From assembly GCA_050872785.1 (NCBI GenBank), contig JBNMHO010000005.1:4545-68544 (forward strand): 64,000 nucleotides of DNA, read 5' to 3'. Source of the DNA: UBA7862 sp050872785. Its GTDB lineage: Bacteria; Bacillota; Clostridia; Christensenellales; UBA1242. The position numbers and the translations under genes are program-made. Positions 17,387 through 26,752 of the stretch are shown piece after piece (the stretch's first letter is position 1; each line of letters starts with the position of its first letter). The notes beneath the pieces were generated by a model. That model did no database searches. It saw only the letters and a list, made by a program, of their open reading frames with translations, and was not told where the DNA came from.

Positions 17387-18469
17387 ATGAAAACGATTGT
17401 CCTCACTGGCGGCGGAACTGGCGGGCATGTTATCCCAAACATCAGCCTTATTCCCCTATTAAGAAAGCATTTTGACCGCATTTGCTACATCGGCGGAAGT
17501 GGAATTGAAAAAGACCTTATCTCGCACGAAAAAAATGTGGAATATTTTGAAATTCCCACGCACAAGTTTGTTAGAAAAAACATTTTAAAGAATATTTTTC
17601 TTCCATTCAAGGTTTTATCCACAAGTTTCAAGTGCAAAAAGATTTTGAAGGAACTTTCACCAGATGTTGTCTTTTCAAAGGGCGGATATGTGTCATTCCC
17701 CGTCTGCCTTGGGGCGAAATTTGTCAAAATTCCAGTCGTTGGGCATGAGTCTGACCTAACTCTTGGTATGGCGAATAAGTGGATTGCAAAACTATCAAAA
17801 ACATTCTGCACGACCTTCCCACAAGCGGCAAAAACGCTTAAAAACGGGGTTTTCACTGGTTCACCCATAAGAGAGCAACTTTTCCACGGCGACAAGCAAA
17901 AAGGAGTTGAGATTTGTTCACTTTCTGACACTTCAAAGCCATATATCTTGATAACTGGCGGTTCAACGGGTGCAAGGGACTTAAATGATGTAGTCTTTGC
18001 GTCTATCCCCGCTTTGTGCGAAAAATACAACATAATTCACCTTGTGGGAAAAAACAAACTAAACACTCAAATATCCCACAAGAACTATTATCAAGCGGAA
18101 TTTTGCTATGAAATAGAACATCTTTTTGCCCTGGCAGATGTTGTTGTATCTCGCAGTGGCTCGGGTGCAATTTGTGAACTTTTAGCACTTAAAAAGCCGA
18201 TGATTTTGGTGCCACTTCCAAAGGGCAACTCTCGTGGCGACCAAGTGGAAAATGCCGAATATTTTAAATCTCAAAACTTTGCCACGGTGATAAATCAATG
18301 TGACCTAACGCCAAGTGTTTTGTGTTCAGAAATCGAAAAAACGCTCCAAAACAGAAAAACCATTGTCACCGCCATGGAAAGTTCCACTGCCACCACCCTA
18401 ACCCACGGCACGCAAAACATTGTATCAGAAATTTTAAAAATCACCGCCCCAAAATATGAAAAGAAATAG
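17387..18469 (+). CDS. murG: MurG, UDP-GlcNAc transferase making lipid II
   Basis: MurG adds N-acetylglucosamine to lipid I on the inner membrane face, the last cytoplasmic step in peptidoglycan precursor synthesis. The 360-residue protein has the N-terminal glycine-rich loop LTGGGTGGHVIPN, the second loop ITGGSTGARDLN, and the C-terminal donor-site region SRSGSGAICELLALKKP with PLPKGNSRGDQVENA. It stands alone on the plus strand among minus-strand genes, away from the usual division cluster. No ribosome binding site is visible before the ATG, so the mRNA may be leaderless or nearly so. Confidence 0.93.
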   Translation: MKTIVLTGGGTGGHVIPNISLIPLLRKHFDRICYIGGSGIEKDLISHEKNVEYFEIPTHKFVRKNILKNIFLPFKVLSTSFKCKKILKELSPDVVFSKGGYVSFPVCLGAKFVKIPVVGHESDLTLGMANKWIAKLSKTFCTTFPQAAKTLKNGVFTGSPIREQLFHGDKQKGVEICSLSDTSKPYILITGGSTGARDLNDVVFASIPALCEKYNIIHLVGKNKLNTQISHKNYYQAEFCYEIEHLFALADVVVSRSGSGAICELLALKKPMILVPLPKGNSRGDQVENAEYFKSQNFATVINQCDLTPSVLCSEIEKTLQNRKTIVTAMESSTATTLTHGTQNIVSEILKITAPKYEKK

Positions 18470-18527
18470 CCAATTCTTGAACAAAATTCCACACAAAATA
18501 TCCAACTATTTCTTCGCAATAATACAT

Positions 18528-18562
18528 GAAAAAAGACAGCATTTGCTGTCTTTTAGTTTTTT
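18528..18562. terminator. Bidirectional terminator between murG and the convergent gene
   Basis: AAAAGACAGC pairs with GCTGTCTTTT around a short ATTT loop, with T runs on both strands. It serves two convergent genes. Confidence 0.8.
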
Positions 18563-19054
18563 TTACTCTCCCGTTGACATTTCTGTTGCCATGGACATTG
18601 CCATTTCAAAGCCCTGCATCATATCTTGCTCAAAGGCTGTGCCTTGTCCAAATTCGCTTGTAATTGTGGCAAGGAAACTTGAAGCAAGTGTTCCAAAGCC
18701 AGTTTTGGAATTTGGGTCTGTGGAAGTGTTGGAAAACATATTCAAAAACACAGCACAAATTGTGTTTTTTGCAACGTCATAGAAAAGTTGCTTTTTGTCA
18801 CTAAGAAGTGCTGTTTGCACAACAAAAACTTCGTTGTCCGTAAACGACACATCTCTTCCGCCCACTTGCTCGGTGGTGATTTCAAGTTTAACTGGCACTT
18901 TTTTGTATGTCATTCGCCTTTGTGGCACAACTTTTGTCATAATAAACTGCACAGTCTTTGTTTCATAAAATTTGACACAGTCCTTCAAAGCCTCAACGCG
19001 AGCGTTCACATCGAGTTCACTCCAGTTGTTATATTCTTCAAAAACTTTTTCCAT
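18563..19054 (-). CDS. Conserved-looking protein of unknown function, 163 residues
   Basis: The start is the ATG at 19054 with AAAGGTGGG upstream. The protein has a helical N-terminus, a beta-rich middle (TYKKVPVKLEITTEQVGGRD), and a C-terminal half of small residues and methionines (FGTLASSFLATITSEFGQG, then MMQGFEMAMSMA). There is no signal peptide and no clear membrane segment. I do not recognise a family. It ends at the terminator shared with murG. Confidence 0.6.
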   Translation of the reverse strand: MEKVFEEYNNWSELDVNARVEALKDCVKFYETKTVQFIMTKVVPQRRMTYKKVPVKLEITTEQVGGRDVSFTDNEVFVVQTALLSDKKQLFYDVAKNTICAVFLNMFSNTSTDPNSKTGFGTLASSFLATITSEFGQGTAFEQDMMQGFEMAMSMATEMSTGE

Positions 19055-19168
19055 ATTAACCCACCTTTTAGGCAAACTTGTAACGCTGCCCAGTGTTTTA
19101 TTATAGATATTTTACCACTTTTTTGCACGAACTACAAGCATAAATAAGTTTTTTTGAAAATTATTTTT

Positions 19169-21712
19169 TTAACACTCAAAATAGACTTTAATTTTCTTCT
19201 TTTTGTTCTTTTTAAGATTAAGCCCCAAGATTGCATTTTGCTGATAATCGAACAAAACACCCCTCACTTTCACTCTTTTTGTGCCACGTGGCATATAAAC
19301 ATTCACCGTTGTGTCACTGCTCGCCTTAAGCCTTAGCCGCAGCACCCCACGAGTTGAAACCCACATTTCACACACAACGCCCCCGTCAAGCGGCACTCCT
19401 CTTATGCTGCATTTTTTGAATTCATTTGGAAAACTATCGAACAAAAATATGTCACTGCCGCATGATTTGACAAACATATTCTTAACGCACGAAAAGAGCA
19501 TGATATTTGTGTCAAAAGGCAATTCCTTTTTGTTTCCGACAAGTCCAACTCCTTGCCCTAGTCTATCATAAAGCGAAAACATTAAATTGCTTGAAATGAA
19601 GTTTTTAATAAGCGTTTTTAAAATTTCATAGCCGTCACTTCCCTCACCGCATGCAAAAAGTGCTAGCGCCATGCGACAGAGGTCATTTGAGCGATATTTT
19701 CCAGTTGAATTTAAAAATCTGCTCTTGATTGAGTTTGCGACCAGTGTTTCATAGTCTTTCTTGGCGTCAAAACGCTTTGCACCCACGCAATATGGCACAA
19801 GGTGAGATATAAAAGGCGAAGTTTCGTCAGTTTCAAGCCCGTTTAAGTTGTATTCCTTAATAAGCCCAAAATTATCCACTTGCACGTCAGGCACAAGCGA
19901 CAACAATCTGTCAAACTTACTAGCATTTTCTCCTTCACCTAAAATTTGACACACATTGGTTAAAATTTTAAAAACACTTTTTGCCGTTGCAAAATCGACC
20001 ATAGGGTTTGGTGAAAGATAAAAAACTTTGCCTTTTGGTCTTGAATAAGGCGAAATTCCATAGGGGGACTCGAGAGTTTTTGTTTGCTTGTTTTCCACCA
20101 AGAAATTTGAGTAAAATTCTCCCGTTTTTAGCAAAAATTCGTAAGATTTTTTAAGAAAATTGAGGTCAAGAGTTCTAAGATAGTGTTTGTAAACAAAAAT
20201 GCACAAAAGACCCGCCACATTGTTGTTAAAAAGGTTTTGCCCTTCAATAAAAGTTGGCATGCCGTCTTCTCGTTGCAAACTTGGCACAAAAAGTCCTTCA
20301 AAGCCAAACATTTTTTGACATAAAATTTTGTAATTATCTATTTTTTCAAAATACTTATCAAAAAAAACTTCGGGGCTGGCGCTTCCCCCAAAATATGACG
20401 GAAACATAAGGTTTTCCAGTTGCAGATAGTGATTTGTTTGTCCCAAACACAAGTCAAACACCCCGCATGGAAAATGGAACAGACTTTCACCCGATATTGC
20501 AAACAAGTAATTGCCAAATTTGCAAAGTTTTTCCACAAAATCTGGCGTAACTTCTCCACTTTTTGCCATTAAAATCATTTTTTCCACGCGATCACATTCT
20601 ACTCCGCCCAAGTCGAGTTGCGGAAAGGACATTTTTGTAGCAAACATCTCTTTTTGCTCCAAAAGTAAATTTTCATAACTATCTTTCATTTTTGAAACAA
20701 CTTTTTGCGTATCAATTAAGTTTTTGTCGTCAGAATTTTCACAAACAAACGCTTTTGCAACAATTAAAACTTCTTCCGCCCCACTTATTACAATCTTTTT
20801 GCCGTGTTTTTCAAAACTTCCACCACTTAAAGAAAATTTTAGCACAATTCCCACTCTTTTATTGTCTTTTGTGTGTGAAATATAAGTCATAACATTGTCT
20901 TGCACGTCAACTTCGTCATTTTCGTCATATTCTTTAGCATTCGCTACCCAAAATGAAAAATTTGCTTTTTTGCTGCCCGTGGAAGATATTCTGCTCACGA
21001 ATAAGTCATTTTTGCACGAAACAAACGAATTTCGCAAAATCGCACCCCTCTCGTCTTCAAAATACACTTTAACTTCACCCGTCTGCATATCAAGCGCCCG
21101 ATAGTAATCAGTCGCACGGCATGCGACTTCAAAGTCAAATTCCAAATTACACACCGCAATAGGTGATTTTTCGACACTTTTTGTGCCAGAGGACAAAATT
21201 TTGTCCACCATTACATTTTGCGCTTCAACAAACTTTCCTTCACCCACCAGTTGTTTTGTTTTAATATATTCCGCCGTCACATCTGGAAAATCGTTTACAT
21301 TTTTATCACTTTTTTCATCAATTTTTACACTTTTCTCTATATCAATATCTGTTGTAATGTTTTCAATAGTATTTACAATGTGTTGCCCACAGTTTGCTAT
21401 TTCTTGAGTAATATTCTTTTGCAATATGTTTTCGTCCACTTGAGGGATATTTTCTTGTGTTTTGTTTGAATATGGACAAGACATGGAACACCTACACTGC
21501 GAGCAATTTTTGTCACAGTCAAAGTTGGATATTTTGGAAGCATTTGGAACGACATTTGTTTCGCTCAGTCCCGCCACGCAAAATCTCACCGTATCTCTTT
21601 TTGCCCCGCCAAATATAAGAACACCCGTCTTTCCGTTGCCCGCTGGCAGTGCTTCTTCCTTGCAAACACTTGGCGTAACAAATTTCAAAATACTTTTTCC
21701 ACGCTTTTTCAC
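19169..21712 (-). CDS. GH95-like glycoside hydrolase family protein (alpha-fucosidase-like), divergent
   Basis: Near the N-terminus LPAGNGKTGVLIFGG matches the opening of the GH65N-like beta-sandwich of family GH95 (LPLGNGRLGAMVFGG in typical members). KQLVGEGKFVEAQNVMVDKI is also a family feature, and an alpha/alpha-barrel-like region follows (QTNHYLQLENLMFPSYF, TFIEGQNLFNNNVAGLL). GH95 enzymes cleave alpha-L-fucose or alpha-L-galactose. There is no signal peptide, so it would act inside the cell. A segment of roughly 110 residues (60-170) is inserted and carries CDKNCSQCRCSMSC. The NxQMNYWPAE motif is strongly altered, so activity is uncertain. The start is GTG at 21712 after GGGGGTG. The gene is divergent from a small regulator. 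Confidence 0.6.
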   Translation of the reverse strand: MKKRGKSILKFVTPSVCKEEALPAGNGKTGVLIFGGAKRDTVRFCVAGLSETNVVPNASKISNFDCDKNCSQCRCSMSCPYSNKTQENIPQVDENILQKNITQEIANCGQHIVNTIENITTDIDIEKSVKIDEKSDKNVNDFPDVTAEYIKTKQLVGEGKFVEAQNVMVDKILSSGTKSVEKSPIAVCNLEFDFEVACRATDYYRALDMQTGEVKVYFEDERGAILRNSFVSCKNDLFVSRISSTGSKKANFSFWVANAKEYDENDEVDVQDNVMTYISHTKDNKRVGIVLKFSLSGGSFEKHGKKIVISGAEEVLIVAKAFVCENSDDKNLIDTQKVVSKMKDSYENLLLEQKEMFATKMSFPQLDLGGVECDRVEKMILMAKSGEVTPDFVEKLCKFGNYLFAISGESLFHFPCGVFDLCLGQTNHYLQLENLMFPSYFGGSASPEVFFDKYFEKIDNYKILCQKMFGFEGLFVPSLQREDGMPTFIEGQNLFNNNVAGLLCIFVYKHYLRTLDLNFLKKSYEFLLKTGEFYSNFLVENKQTKTLESPYGISPYSRPKGKVFYLSPNPMVDFATAKSVFKILTNVCQILGEGENASKFDRLLSLVPDVQVDNFGLIKEYNLNGLETDETSPFISHLVPYCVGAKRFDAKKDYETLVANSIKSRFLNSTGKYRSNDLCRMALALFACGEGSDGYEILKTLIKNFISSNLMFSLYDRLGQGVGLVGNKKELPFDTNIMLFSCVKNMFVKSCGSDIFLFDSFPNEFKKCSIRGVPLDGGVVCEMWVSTRGVLRLRLKASSDTTVNVYMPRGTKRVKVRGVLFDYQQNAILGLNLKKNKKKKIKVYFEC

Positions 21713-21867
21713 ATTCACCCCCAAACATTATTAGTATTTTATGAAATTGTTGTTAATATATCCAAATATCCCTTTTGAATTGCCATTTCTTGCTATATTT
21801 TCTTCAAACAAATTACTCGCATACAAAAATAAATTGTCAAAAAAATTTTAAAAATACAAAACATATG

Positions 21868-21896
21868 TTTGACATATAAAAATTATCGTGCTATAC
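21868..21896 (+). promoter_or_regulatory. Consensus sigma-A promoter of the small regulator
   Basis: TTGACA and TATACT are separated by exactly 17 bases. The ATG follows 24 bases later, after AGGAGA. This is one of the strongest-looking promoters in the window. Confidence 0.8.
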
Positions 21897-21920
21897 TCTC
21901 TCTGAAATTAGGAGAAAAAT

Positions 21921-22226
21921 ATGAAACAGTATTTATCAATAGGAATTTTAATGGAACTTGCAGACAAAGGGTGCGTGACAGCAAGCATACTTGCGAATAA
22001 ATTTGAGATTTCAACAAGAACGGTTTACAGATATTTAAGCGAATTTGAAAGTGCTGGAATTCCCACGGAATGTAAGCGTGGCAGAGGCGGCGGAGTTTGC
22101 ATAATAAAAAACTCGACACTCGAGAGCATGCTTTTGACCCCAGACGACAAAGCCCTTTTGCGACAAGCCCTTTCCACCTTGCCAGAAAAAGATGGCCAAG
22201 CCCTATCGCAAAAACTTAGACTGTAA
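21921..22226 (+). CDS. HTH_11-type transcriptional regulator, short form
   Basis: The 101-residue protein is mostly a winged helix of the DeoR/YafY kind: the helix-turn-helix is CVTASILANKFEISTRTVYR, then the wing GIPTECKRGRGGGVCI. YafY-like regulators normally continue into a WYL ligand domain of about 200 residues; here only a short tail (LTPDDKALLRQALSTLP) follows before the stop. It is transcribed away from the GH95-like gene with a consensus promoter between them, so it probably controls itself and that gene. Confidence 0.75.
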   Translation: MKQYLSIGILMELADKGCVTASILANKFEISTRTVYRYLSEFESAGIPTECKRGRGGGVCIIKNSTLESMLLTPDDKALLRQALSTLPEKDGQALSQKLRL

Positions 22227-22270
22227 CTTTAACTAAATTATAAAGTTGGCTGTAATTCAAAACTATGGAA

Positions 22271-22306
22271 CAAAAAACAAGACCATATTTTAGCCTTGTT
22301 TTTTTA
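22271..22306. terminator. Bidirectional terminator between convergent genes
   Basis: AAAACAAG and CTTGTTTT form the stem, with runs of A and T outside it. It separates the small regulator from the convergent protease gene. Confidence 0.65.
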
Positions 22307-22325
22307 TTTTTTTATGCCACGAGGG

Positions 22326-23813
22326 TTACGCCATGTCGTCATTGTTTTTATATTCGGTATAGCCGTCAAGAGTAATCGTTATTGGGTTTAGGGTAACAGT
22401 TTCAAGAGCATTTGAGTCACTTTCAGACTTTCTTGACACAATTATTTGAACGCTGTCCCCCGCACGAACTGTGAGCATAATATCCGTCATTTCAAAGCTT
22501 CTGTTAAATGAAACTTCTTCCACAGTGCCGTCTGCGCGAGTAATTTTCATGCCGACAACAATATCGTCAATTTTAATGCCAATTTCGCTTGCTTTAGAAT
22601 TTTCATTCACGCCAACGACCACAATCTCTTCCGTTTTTGTGTTTATATGAGAGGCTTCGTCATATGTGTTTCCAAGTTTTCCCGCCATGGACATAAAGCC
22701 AACAATAAATTTATGCACACCAACAGTCTTGTCCAGTTCTTCTGTGTTTAATTTCTGCTCGTGGAAATAGATTATGTTTTCACAAACAGCCTTAACATTG
22801 CTTGCTGGAATTGCGTTTGCAACATTTTCATAACTTGAAGAGGAATATTTTGAATTCGCAATGCCAATAAGTTCGCCCTTAATATTAAATACCCCGCCGC
22901 CACTGTTGCCAGAGTTTATTGAGGTGTCAACTCTAATTGTTCTTATTCTTCGTGTGTATCCAGCGTAACTTACCATAACATACTCGCTGTCCACACTGAC
23001 AATGCCACTGGTGACTGAAATTCCCTCACCCATTGGGTTGCCGATTGCTATAGCATTTGAGCCGGGTTGAATGTTGTTTGTGTTTGCAAATTTAATTTCA
23101 CGAAGTGGTGAAGAAGAGAGTTTTGCAAATGCGTCACCTTCCACTTTTAAAACTGCCAAGTCATATGCCGCACTGCCACCGATGTATGTTGCGTCAATAG
23201 CCCCCGCACCATAATCAACGCTGCCATTTGAAACTGCTATAGTTTCGTTGCCATAAGTATAAATCTTTATTGTTCCCGCAGGGGCAACTGTTCCATTTGC
23301 TTCAACAGATACAACGTGATAGTTTGTTATGATATATGCAATTTTATTGTCCCTATCCATTTTGTAGCAAACGCCCGAGCCAAGTTGCACTCCGCCGTCC
23401 AGTGGACAATAAATACTCACTACTTCATTTAAGCACTCGGCGGAAATCTTTTCAACAGTTGAAGAAGTGTCAGAAATATTTGAGCCATAGTCTTTTAAAA
23501 ATTGCTTATAGCCTTCCTCTGTGTCTTCATAAAGTCCCTTGCTAACGGCAAATTTAAACAAGCCCTCAGCAGTAAGGTCAGTTCCATTTTTGCCAGATGT
23601 GCCGTCTTGCCCTTTGTCACCCTTGTCGCCTTTAAGTGACGCCAGCCACTCTTGCTCACTGCCTTCAAACCCGTTGTCAACTGCAATTTCATATGCCGAT
23701 TTGCCATTTTTATTGACGACTATCTGTCCGCTAAGCCCGTCACAAGCCGAAAGAGTGAACATAACGCATAAGCATATTACAATGGAAAGCAGAATTTTCC
23801 CAAACTTCTTCAT
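22326..23813 (-). CDS. Lipoprotein HtrA/DegP-type serine protease with collagen-like stretch
   Basis: This 495-residue protein has a lipoprotein signal (VMFTLSAC), so it is anchored outside the membrane by lipid. Residues about 35-80 hold a motif common in Clostridia surface lipoproteins (SAYEIAVDNGFEGSEQEW) and a short collagen-like run (GDKGDKGQDGTSGKNG). The trypsin-like domain has His in TNYHVVS, Asp in AYDLAVLKVE and Ser in NSGNSGGG, so the triad is complete. A PDZ-like domain follows. The start is the ATG after GGAGGAAG. The likely job is quality control of exported proteins. HtrA proteins are usually held by a transmembrane helix, so the lipid anchor is unusual. Confidence 0.85.
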   Translation of the reverse strand: MKKFGKILLSIVICLCVMFTLSACDGLSGQIVVNKNGKSAYEIAVDNGFEGSEQEWLASLKGDKGDKGQDGTSGKNGTDLTAEGLFKFAVSKGLYEDTEEGYKQFLKDYGSNISDTSSTVEKISAECLNEVVSIYCPLDGGVQLGSGVCYKMDRDNKIAYIITNYHVVSVEANGTVAPAGTIKIYTYGNETIAVSNGSVDYGAGAIDATYIGGSAAYDLAVLKVEGDAFAKLSSSPLREIKFANTNNIQPGSNAIAIGNPMGEGISVTSGIVSVDSEYVMVSYAGYTRRIRTIRVDTSINSGNSGGGVFNIKGELIGIANSKYSSSSYENVANAIPASNVKAVCENIIYFHEQKLNTEELDKTVGVHKFIVGFMSMAGKLGNTYDEASHINTKTEEIVVVGVNENSKASEIGIKIDDIVVGMKITRADGTVEEVSFNRSFEMTDIMLTVRAGDSVQIIVSRKSESDSNALETVTLNPITITLDGYTEYKNNDDMA

Positions 23814-23824
23814 ATCTTCCTCCA

Positions 23825-23851
23825 TAAAAATGAGGGCTTGCCCGCCCTCAT
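23825..23851 (-). terminator. Terminator after recA
   Basis: On the minus strand ATGAGGGC and GCCCTCAT form an eight-base-pair stem around GGGCAA, followed by TTTTTAT. Confidence 0.85.
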
Positions 23852-23858
23852 GTAAGTT

Positions 23859-24866
23859 TTATTCTTCCTCAGCGGAAATTTCATTTTGAACAGCAAGTTT
23901 TTCCTTAATTTTTTGTTCAATTTCGTCACGAATATCAGTGTGGCGTTCAAGGAAAGACTTAACATTTTCCTTGCCTTGTCCAATTTTTTCGTCATTATAT
24001 GAGAACCAAGACCCGCTCTTTGCAATAATATTATGCTCAACAGCGAGGTCAATTATGCAGCCCTCGTTAGATATTCCCTTGCCATAGATGATGTCAAATT
24101 CTGCAGTTTTGAATGGTGGAGCGAGTTTGTTTTTAACAACCTTAACTCTTGTTCTGTTGCCTACAATGTCGCTGCCGTCTTTAAGTGCGTCAACACGTCT
24201 AACATCAAGTCTTATGCTGGCATAAAATTTAAGAGCCTTGCCCCCTGTTGTTGTTTCTGGCGAGCCGAACATAACCCCAACTTTATCTCTAAGTTGGTTA
24301 ATGAAAATTACGCAAGATTTGCTCTTATTTGTTATTCCAGCTAGTTTTCTTAATGCTTGGCTCATAAGCCTTGCTTGAAGCCCGATAAAACTTTCGCCCA
24401 TTTCGCCTTCAATTTCTGCCTTTGGGGTGAGTGCTGCAACAGAGTCAATGACAACAAGGTCAAATGCTCCACTTTTTACAAGTGTTTCGCAAATGTCAAG
24501 TGCTTGTTCTCCGTTGTCTGGTTGCGATACATAAAGTTCGTCAAGGTCAACTCCCAAGTGTCCAGCGTAAACTGGGTCAAGGGCGTGTTCTGCGTCAATA
24601 AATGCAGCCGTTCCGCCAAGTTTTTGTGCTTCGGCAATAATATGCAAAGACACAGTTGTTTTGCCAGAAGATTCTGGCCCATAAATTTCCACAATTCTCC
24701 CACGAGGCACGCCGCCAATGCCAAGCGCATTGTCCAGCACCAAACACCCCGTTGGAATGACGTCCACCTTTTCCATTGGTTGTTCGCCAAGTTTCATAAT
24801 TGCCCCCTTGCCAAATTGCTTTTCAATTTGCAAAATTGCTTGTTCAACACTTCTTTCCTTATCCAT
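23859..24866 (-). CDS. recA: RecA recombinase
   Basis: RecA forms filaments on single-stranded DNA for homologous recombination and triggers LexA self-cleavage. The 335-residue protein has Walker A GPESSGKT, Walker B LVVIDSV, the L1/L2 region (GEMGESFIGLQARLMSQAL; GGKALKFYAS) and the IFINQLRDKVGVMFG segment. The usual acidic tail is short (SAEEE). It lies downstream of pgsA and cinA, a standard Firmicutes order, with AAAGGAG before its ATG. I see no clear LexA site in the short gap to cinA. Confidence 0.97.
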   Translation of the reverse strand: MDKERSVEQAILQIEKQFGKGAIMKLGEQPMEKVDVIPTGCLVLDNALGIGGVPRGRIVEIYGPESSGKTTVSLHIIAEAQKLGGTAAFIDAEHALDPVYAGHLGVDLDELYVSQPDNGEQALDICETLVKSGAFDLVVIDSVAALTPKAEIEGEMGESFIGLQARLMSQALRKLAGITNKSKSCVIFINQLRDKVGVMFGSPETTTGGKALKFYASIRLDVRRVDALKDGSDIVGNRTRVKVVKNKLAPPFKTAEFDIIYGKGISNEGCIIDLAVEHNIIAKSGSWFSYNDEKIGQGKENVKSFLERHTDIRDEIEQKIKEKLAVQNEISAEEE

Positions 24867-24897
24867 AGATGCTCCTTTAAATTATCTTACGAGTATA

Positions 24898-26127
24898 TTA
24901 TACAACAGTTTGTCCCAAATGAAAATCATTTTGTCTTATTTTTTTTATCATTTCAAAAAATATTGCGTTGCACGCTATTTGAATTTTTTGCTCCCTTGAA
25001 CCCTCGACCTTTTTTGAAAACACGTGAATTCCCTCGCTGCTTCCAACGGCGAAAAACACTTCGCCAGTTTCTATGTCGCCACAATTTGAAACAACAAAAT
25101 CCGCTCCCGAATTTTCAAGCACGCCAAGTGCCATTTGATAAGCCACTTCCGAGTAGTCAATTTTTGCTTTTTTGAACAATCTTTCATCAACGCCCAAAAG
25201 TTTTGTTTTGCTTTCGCCCGTTGTTGCAATGTAACTTTCAGCCAAAATACTTTTTGCGTCTTTTATGTTTGAAAAAACAGAACTGCACATTTGCCCCGCC
25301 GTAAAATCTTCGGCAAAAGCAACCTTTTGATGTCGCAAACTTAAAAGCGAATATATAAACTCCACTTCCGTTTCATCTTTGTCGGAATAAATGTATGGCA
25401 TAAGTTTGGAATAGGCGCTCATAATAAGGCTGTTTGCGTAGTCACTTCTAACACCTTTTGGCACATAAAACACCACTTCACCTGCCAAAAGATATTCGCT
25501 GCACACCACTTCAATTCCATGCTTATTTTTGATATTTTCCCTAAGAAGTGAGGTCATTTCAGTAAGTTTAATTCCAAATGTTTTAAGCACAAAAGTTTTG
25601 CTTGCAGCGGGTTGAAATTTCAAAATATATGGCAAAACTGACGAGAAAAACATATAATTTAGTTCGCTGTGTTCAAGTGGCAAAAGGAAAAACGATTTGT
25701 TTTCATTTTCAATCAACGCCCCTTGAAAAACGCCTTTTGGGTTTTTTATAGTCCTTGCAAGTTCGGGCATTTGTGCATAGGTCATGTCGTCTTTTTTCAA
25801 AACAACAGTGTTAAGTCTTGAATATTCTTCAATGTTGTTTTTTGCAAAAACGCTGCTTGACATTTTGCAGCCAAACATTTCACACATAACCATTTTGCAC
25901 ATATAAACTTTTTCAAATTCATTTTCGCAAGCAACAACAAGAGAGTCAACTTCCTCCATTCCAGCCTTGAACTCTGCTTGAACGAGTTTTGACAGCGGCT
26001 TTATCACCTTGCAAAACACCACATCTTGTCCATTTTTGGCAAGCGCGGAACAAATAAGGCTTGTTGTGTTGTTTTTGTGTTGCGAAATTATTTCACTTTG
26101 CGAAACAACAATCAGCCCAATTCTCAT
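24898..26127 (-). CDS. cinA: CinA-family protein, divergent
   Basis: The 409-residue protein starts with a weakly conserved MoCF-like domain (MRIGLIVVSQSEIISQHKNN) and ends with the CinA nicotinamide-nucleotide amidase domain. The latter shows SLRHQKVAFAEDFTAGQMCSS, like the family LAESCTGGLI, and later YIATTGESKTKLLG and QMALGVLENSGADF. The N-terminal half is poorly conserved and may have lost its pocket. Its ATG overlaps the end of pgsA by four bases and recA follows, the usual pgsA-cinA-recA order, which strongly supports the identity. It probably recycles NMN. Confidence 0.8.
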   Translation of the reverse strand: MRIGLIVVSQSEIISQHKNNTTSLICSALAKNGQDVVFCKVIKPLSKLVQAEFKAGMEEVDSLVVACENEFEKVYMCKMVMCEMFGCKMSSSVFAKNNIEEYSRLNTVVLKKDDMTYAQMPELARTIKNPKGVFQGALIENENKSFFLLPLEHSELNYMFFSSVLPYILKFQPAASKTFVLKTFGIKLTEMTSLLRENIKNKHGIEVVCSEYLLAGEVVFYVPKGVRSDYANSLIMSAYSKLMPYIYSDKDETEVEFIYSLLSLRHQKVAFAEDFTAGQMCSSVFSNIKDAKSILAESYIATTGESKTKLLGVDERLFKKAKIDYSEVAYQMALGVLENSGADFVVSNCGDIETGEVFFAVGSSEGIHVFSKKVEGSREQKIQIACNAIFFEMIKKIRQNDFHLGQTVV

Positions 26128-26738
26128 TGTTTATCCTCCGCCACTTCTTGCTTTGGTTCTTCTTTAAAAAGTTGTTTGTTGCCAACGCAATAATGCACAC
26201 AAGACATGATTGTAAGAAGAACTGTTAGCGCAAGCCCAATATAACTTAAAAATACTAGCCCTTGATATGCCCAGCCACTATACACCCCAATGCTGCAAAG
26301 ATATGCAACAAACATAAACAGTGTAACCGTCACAAATTGCACAGTTGCCTTAACTTTTCCCCACATATCTGCGGAAATTATTATATTTTTGCTTGCTCCA
26401 AGTTGTCTTAAAGCACTGACCAAAAACTCTCTGCAAATGACAATTATTGCTGAAATAACGCCCAGTGGAGCGATAATTGCCCCGTCACACACAATAAGCA
26501 AAAGCCCCGTTGCAACAAGCATTTTGTCTGCAATAGAGTCAAGGAAAGTTCCTAAAACAGTGATTAAATTTCTGCTTCTTGCAATCTTTCCGTCAAGAAA
26601 ATCTGTTAATACTGCAACGACAAAAAGTATTGTGGCAATAAGTTTTCCTCCTGGCACAAAACTGCTTGCAAGATAGAAGAAAATTATAAATGGAATAAGT
26701 ATAATTCTCAACATTGTTATTTTATTTGGCAAATTCAT
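26124..26738 (-). CDS. pgsA: CDP-diacylglycerol-glycerol-3-phosphate 3-phosphatidyltransferase
   Basis: PgsA makes phosphatidylglycerol phosphate, the first committed step to phosphatidylglycerol. The 204-residue membrane protein has the CDP-alcohol phosphotransferase motif, spread over DFLDGKIARSRN and GTFLDSIADK, and several membrane helices. The start chosen is the ATG at 26738, because the ATG 12 bases upstream lies within the GGAGGG ribosome binding site. cinA is coupled directly behind. Confidence 0.93.
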   Translation of the reverse strand: MNLPNKITMLRIILIPFIIFFYLASSFVPGGKLIATILFVVAVLTDFLDGKIARSRNLITVLGTFLDSIADKMLVATGLLLIVCDGAIIAPLGVISAIIVICREFLVSALRQLGASKNIIISADMWGKVKATVQFVTVTLFMFVAYLCSIGVYSGWAYQGLVFLSYIGLALTVLLTIMSCVHYCVGNKQLFKEEPKQEVAEDKQ

Positions 26739-26752
26739 TTTTCCCTCCAAAA

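Noticed and set aside
24867..24897. LexA site before recA (ACAAACTGT)
   Set aside because: It does not fit GAAC-N4-GTTC; only a loose ACA/TGT symmetry is present.
24357..25175. Long plus-strand open frame antisense to recA and cinA (272 codons)
   Set aside because: It lies opposite strongly conserved genes, has no domain or ribosome binding site, and is rich in Cys, Phe and His, as antisense frames of AT-rich genes are.
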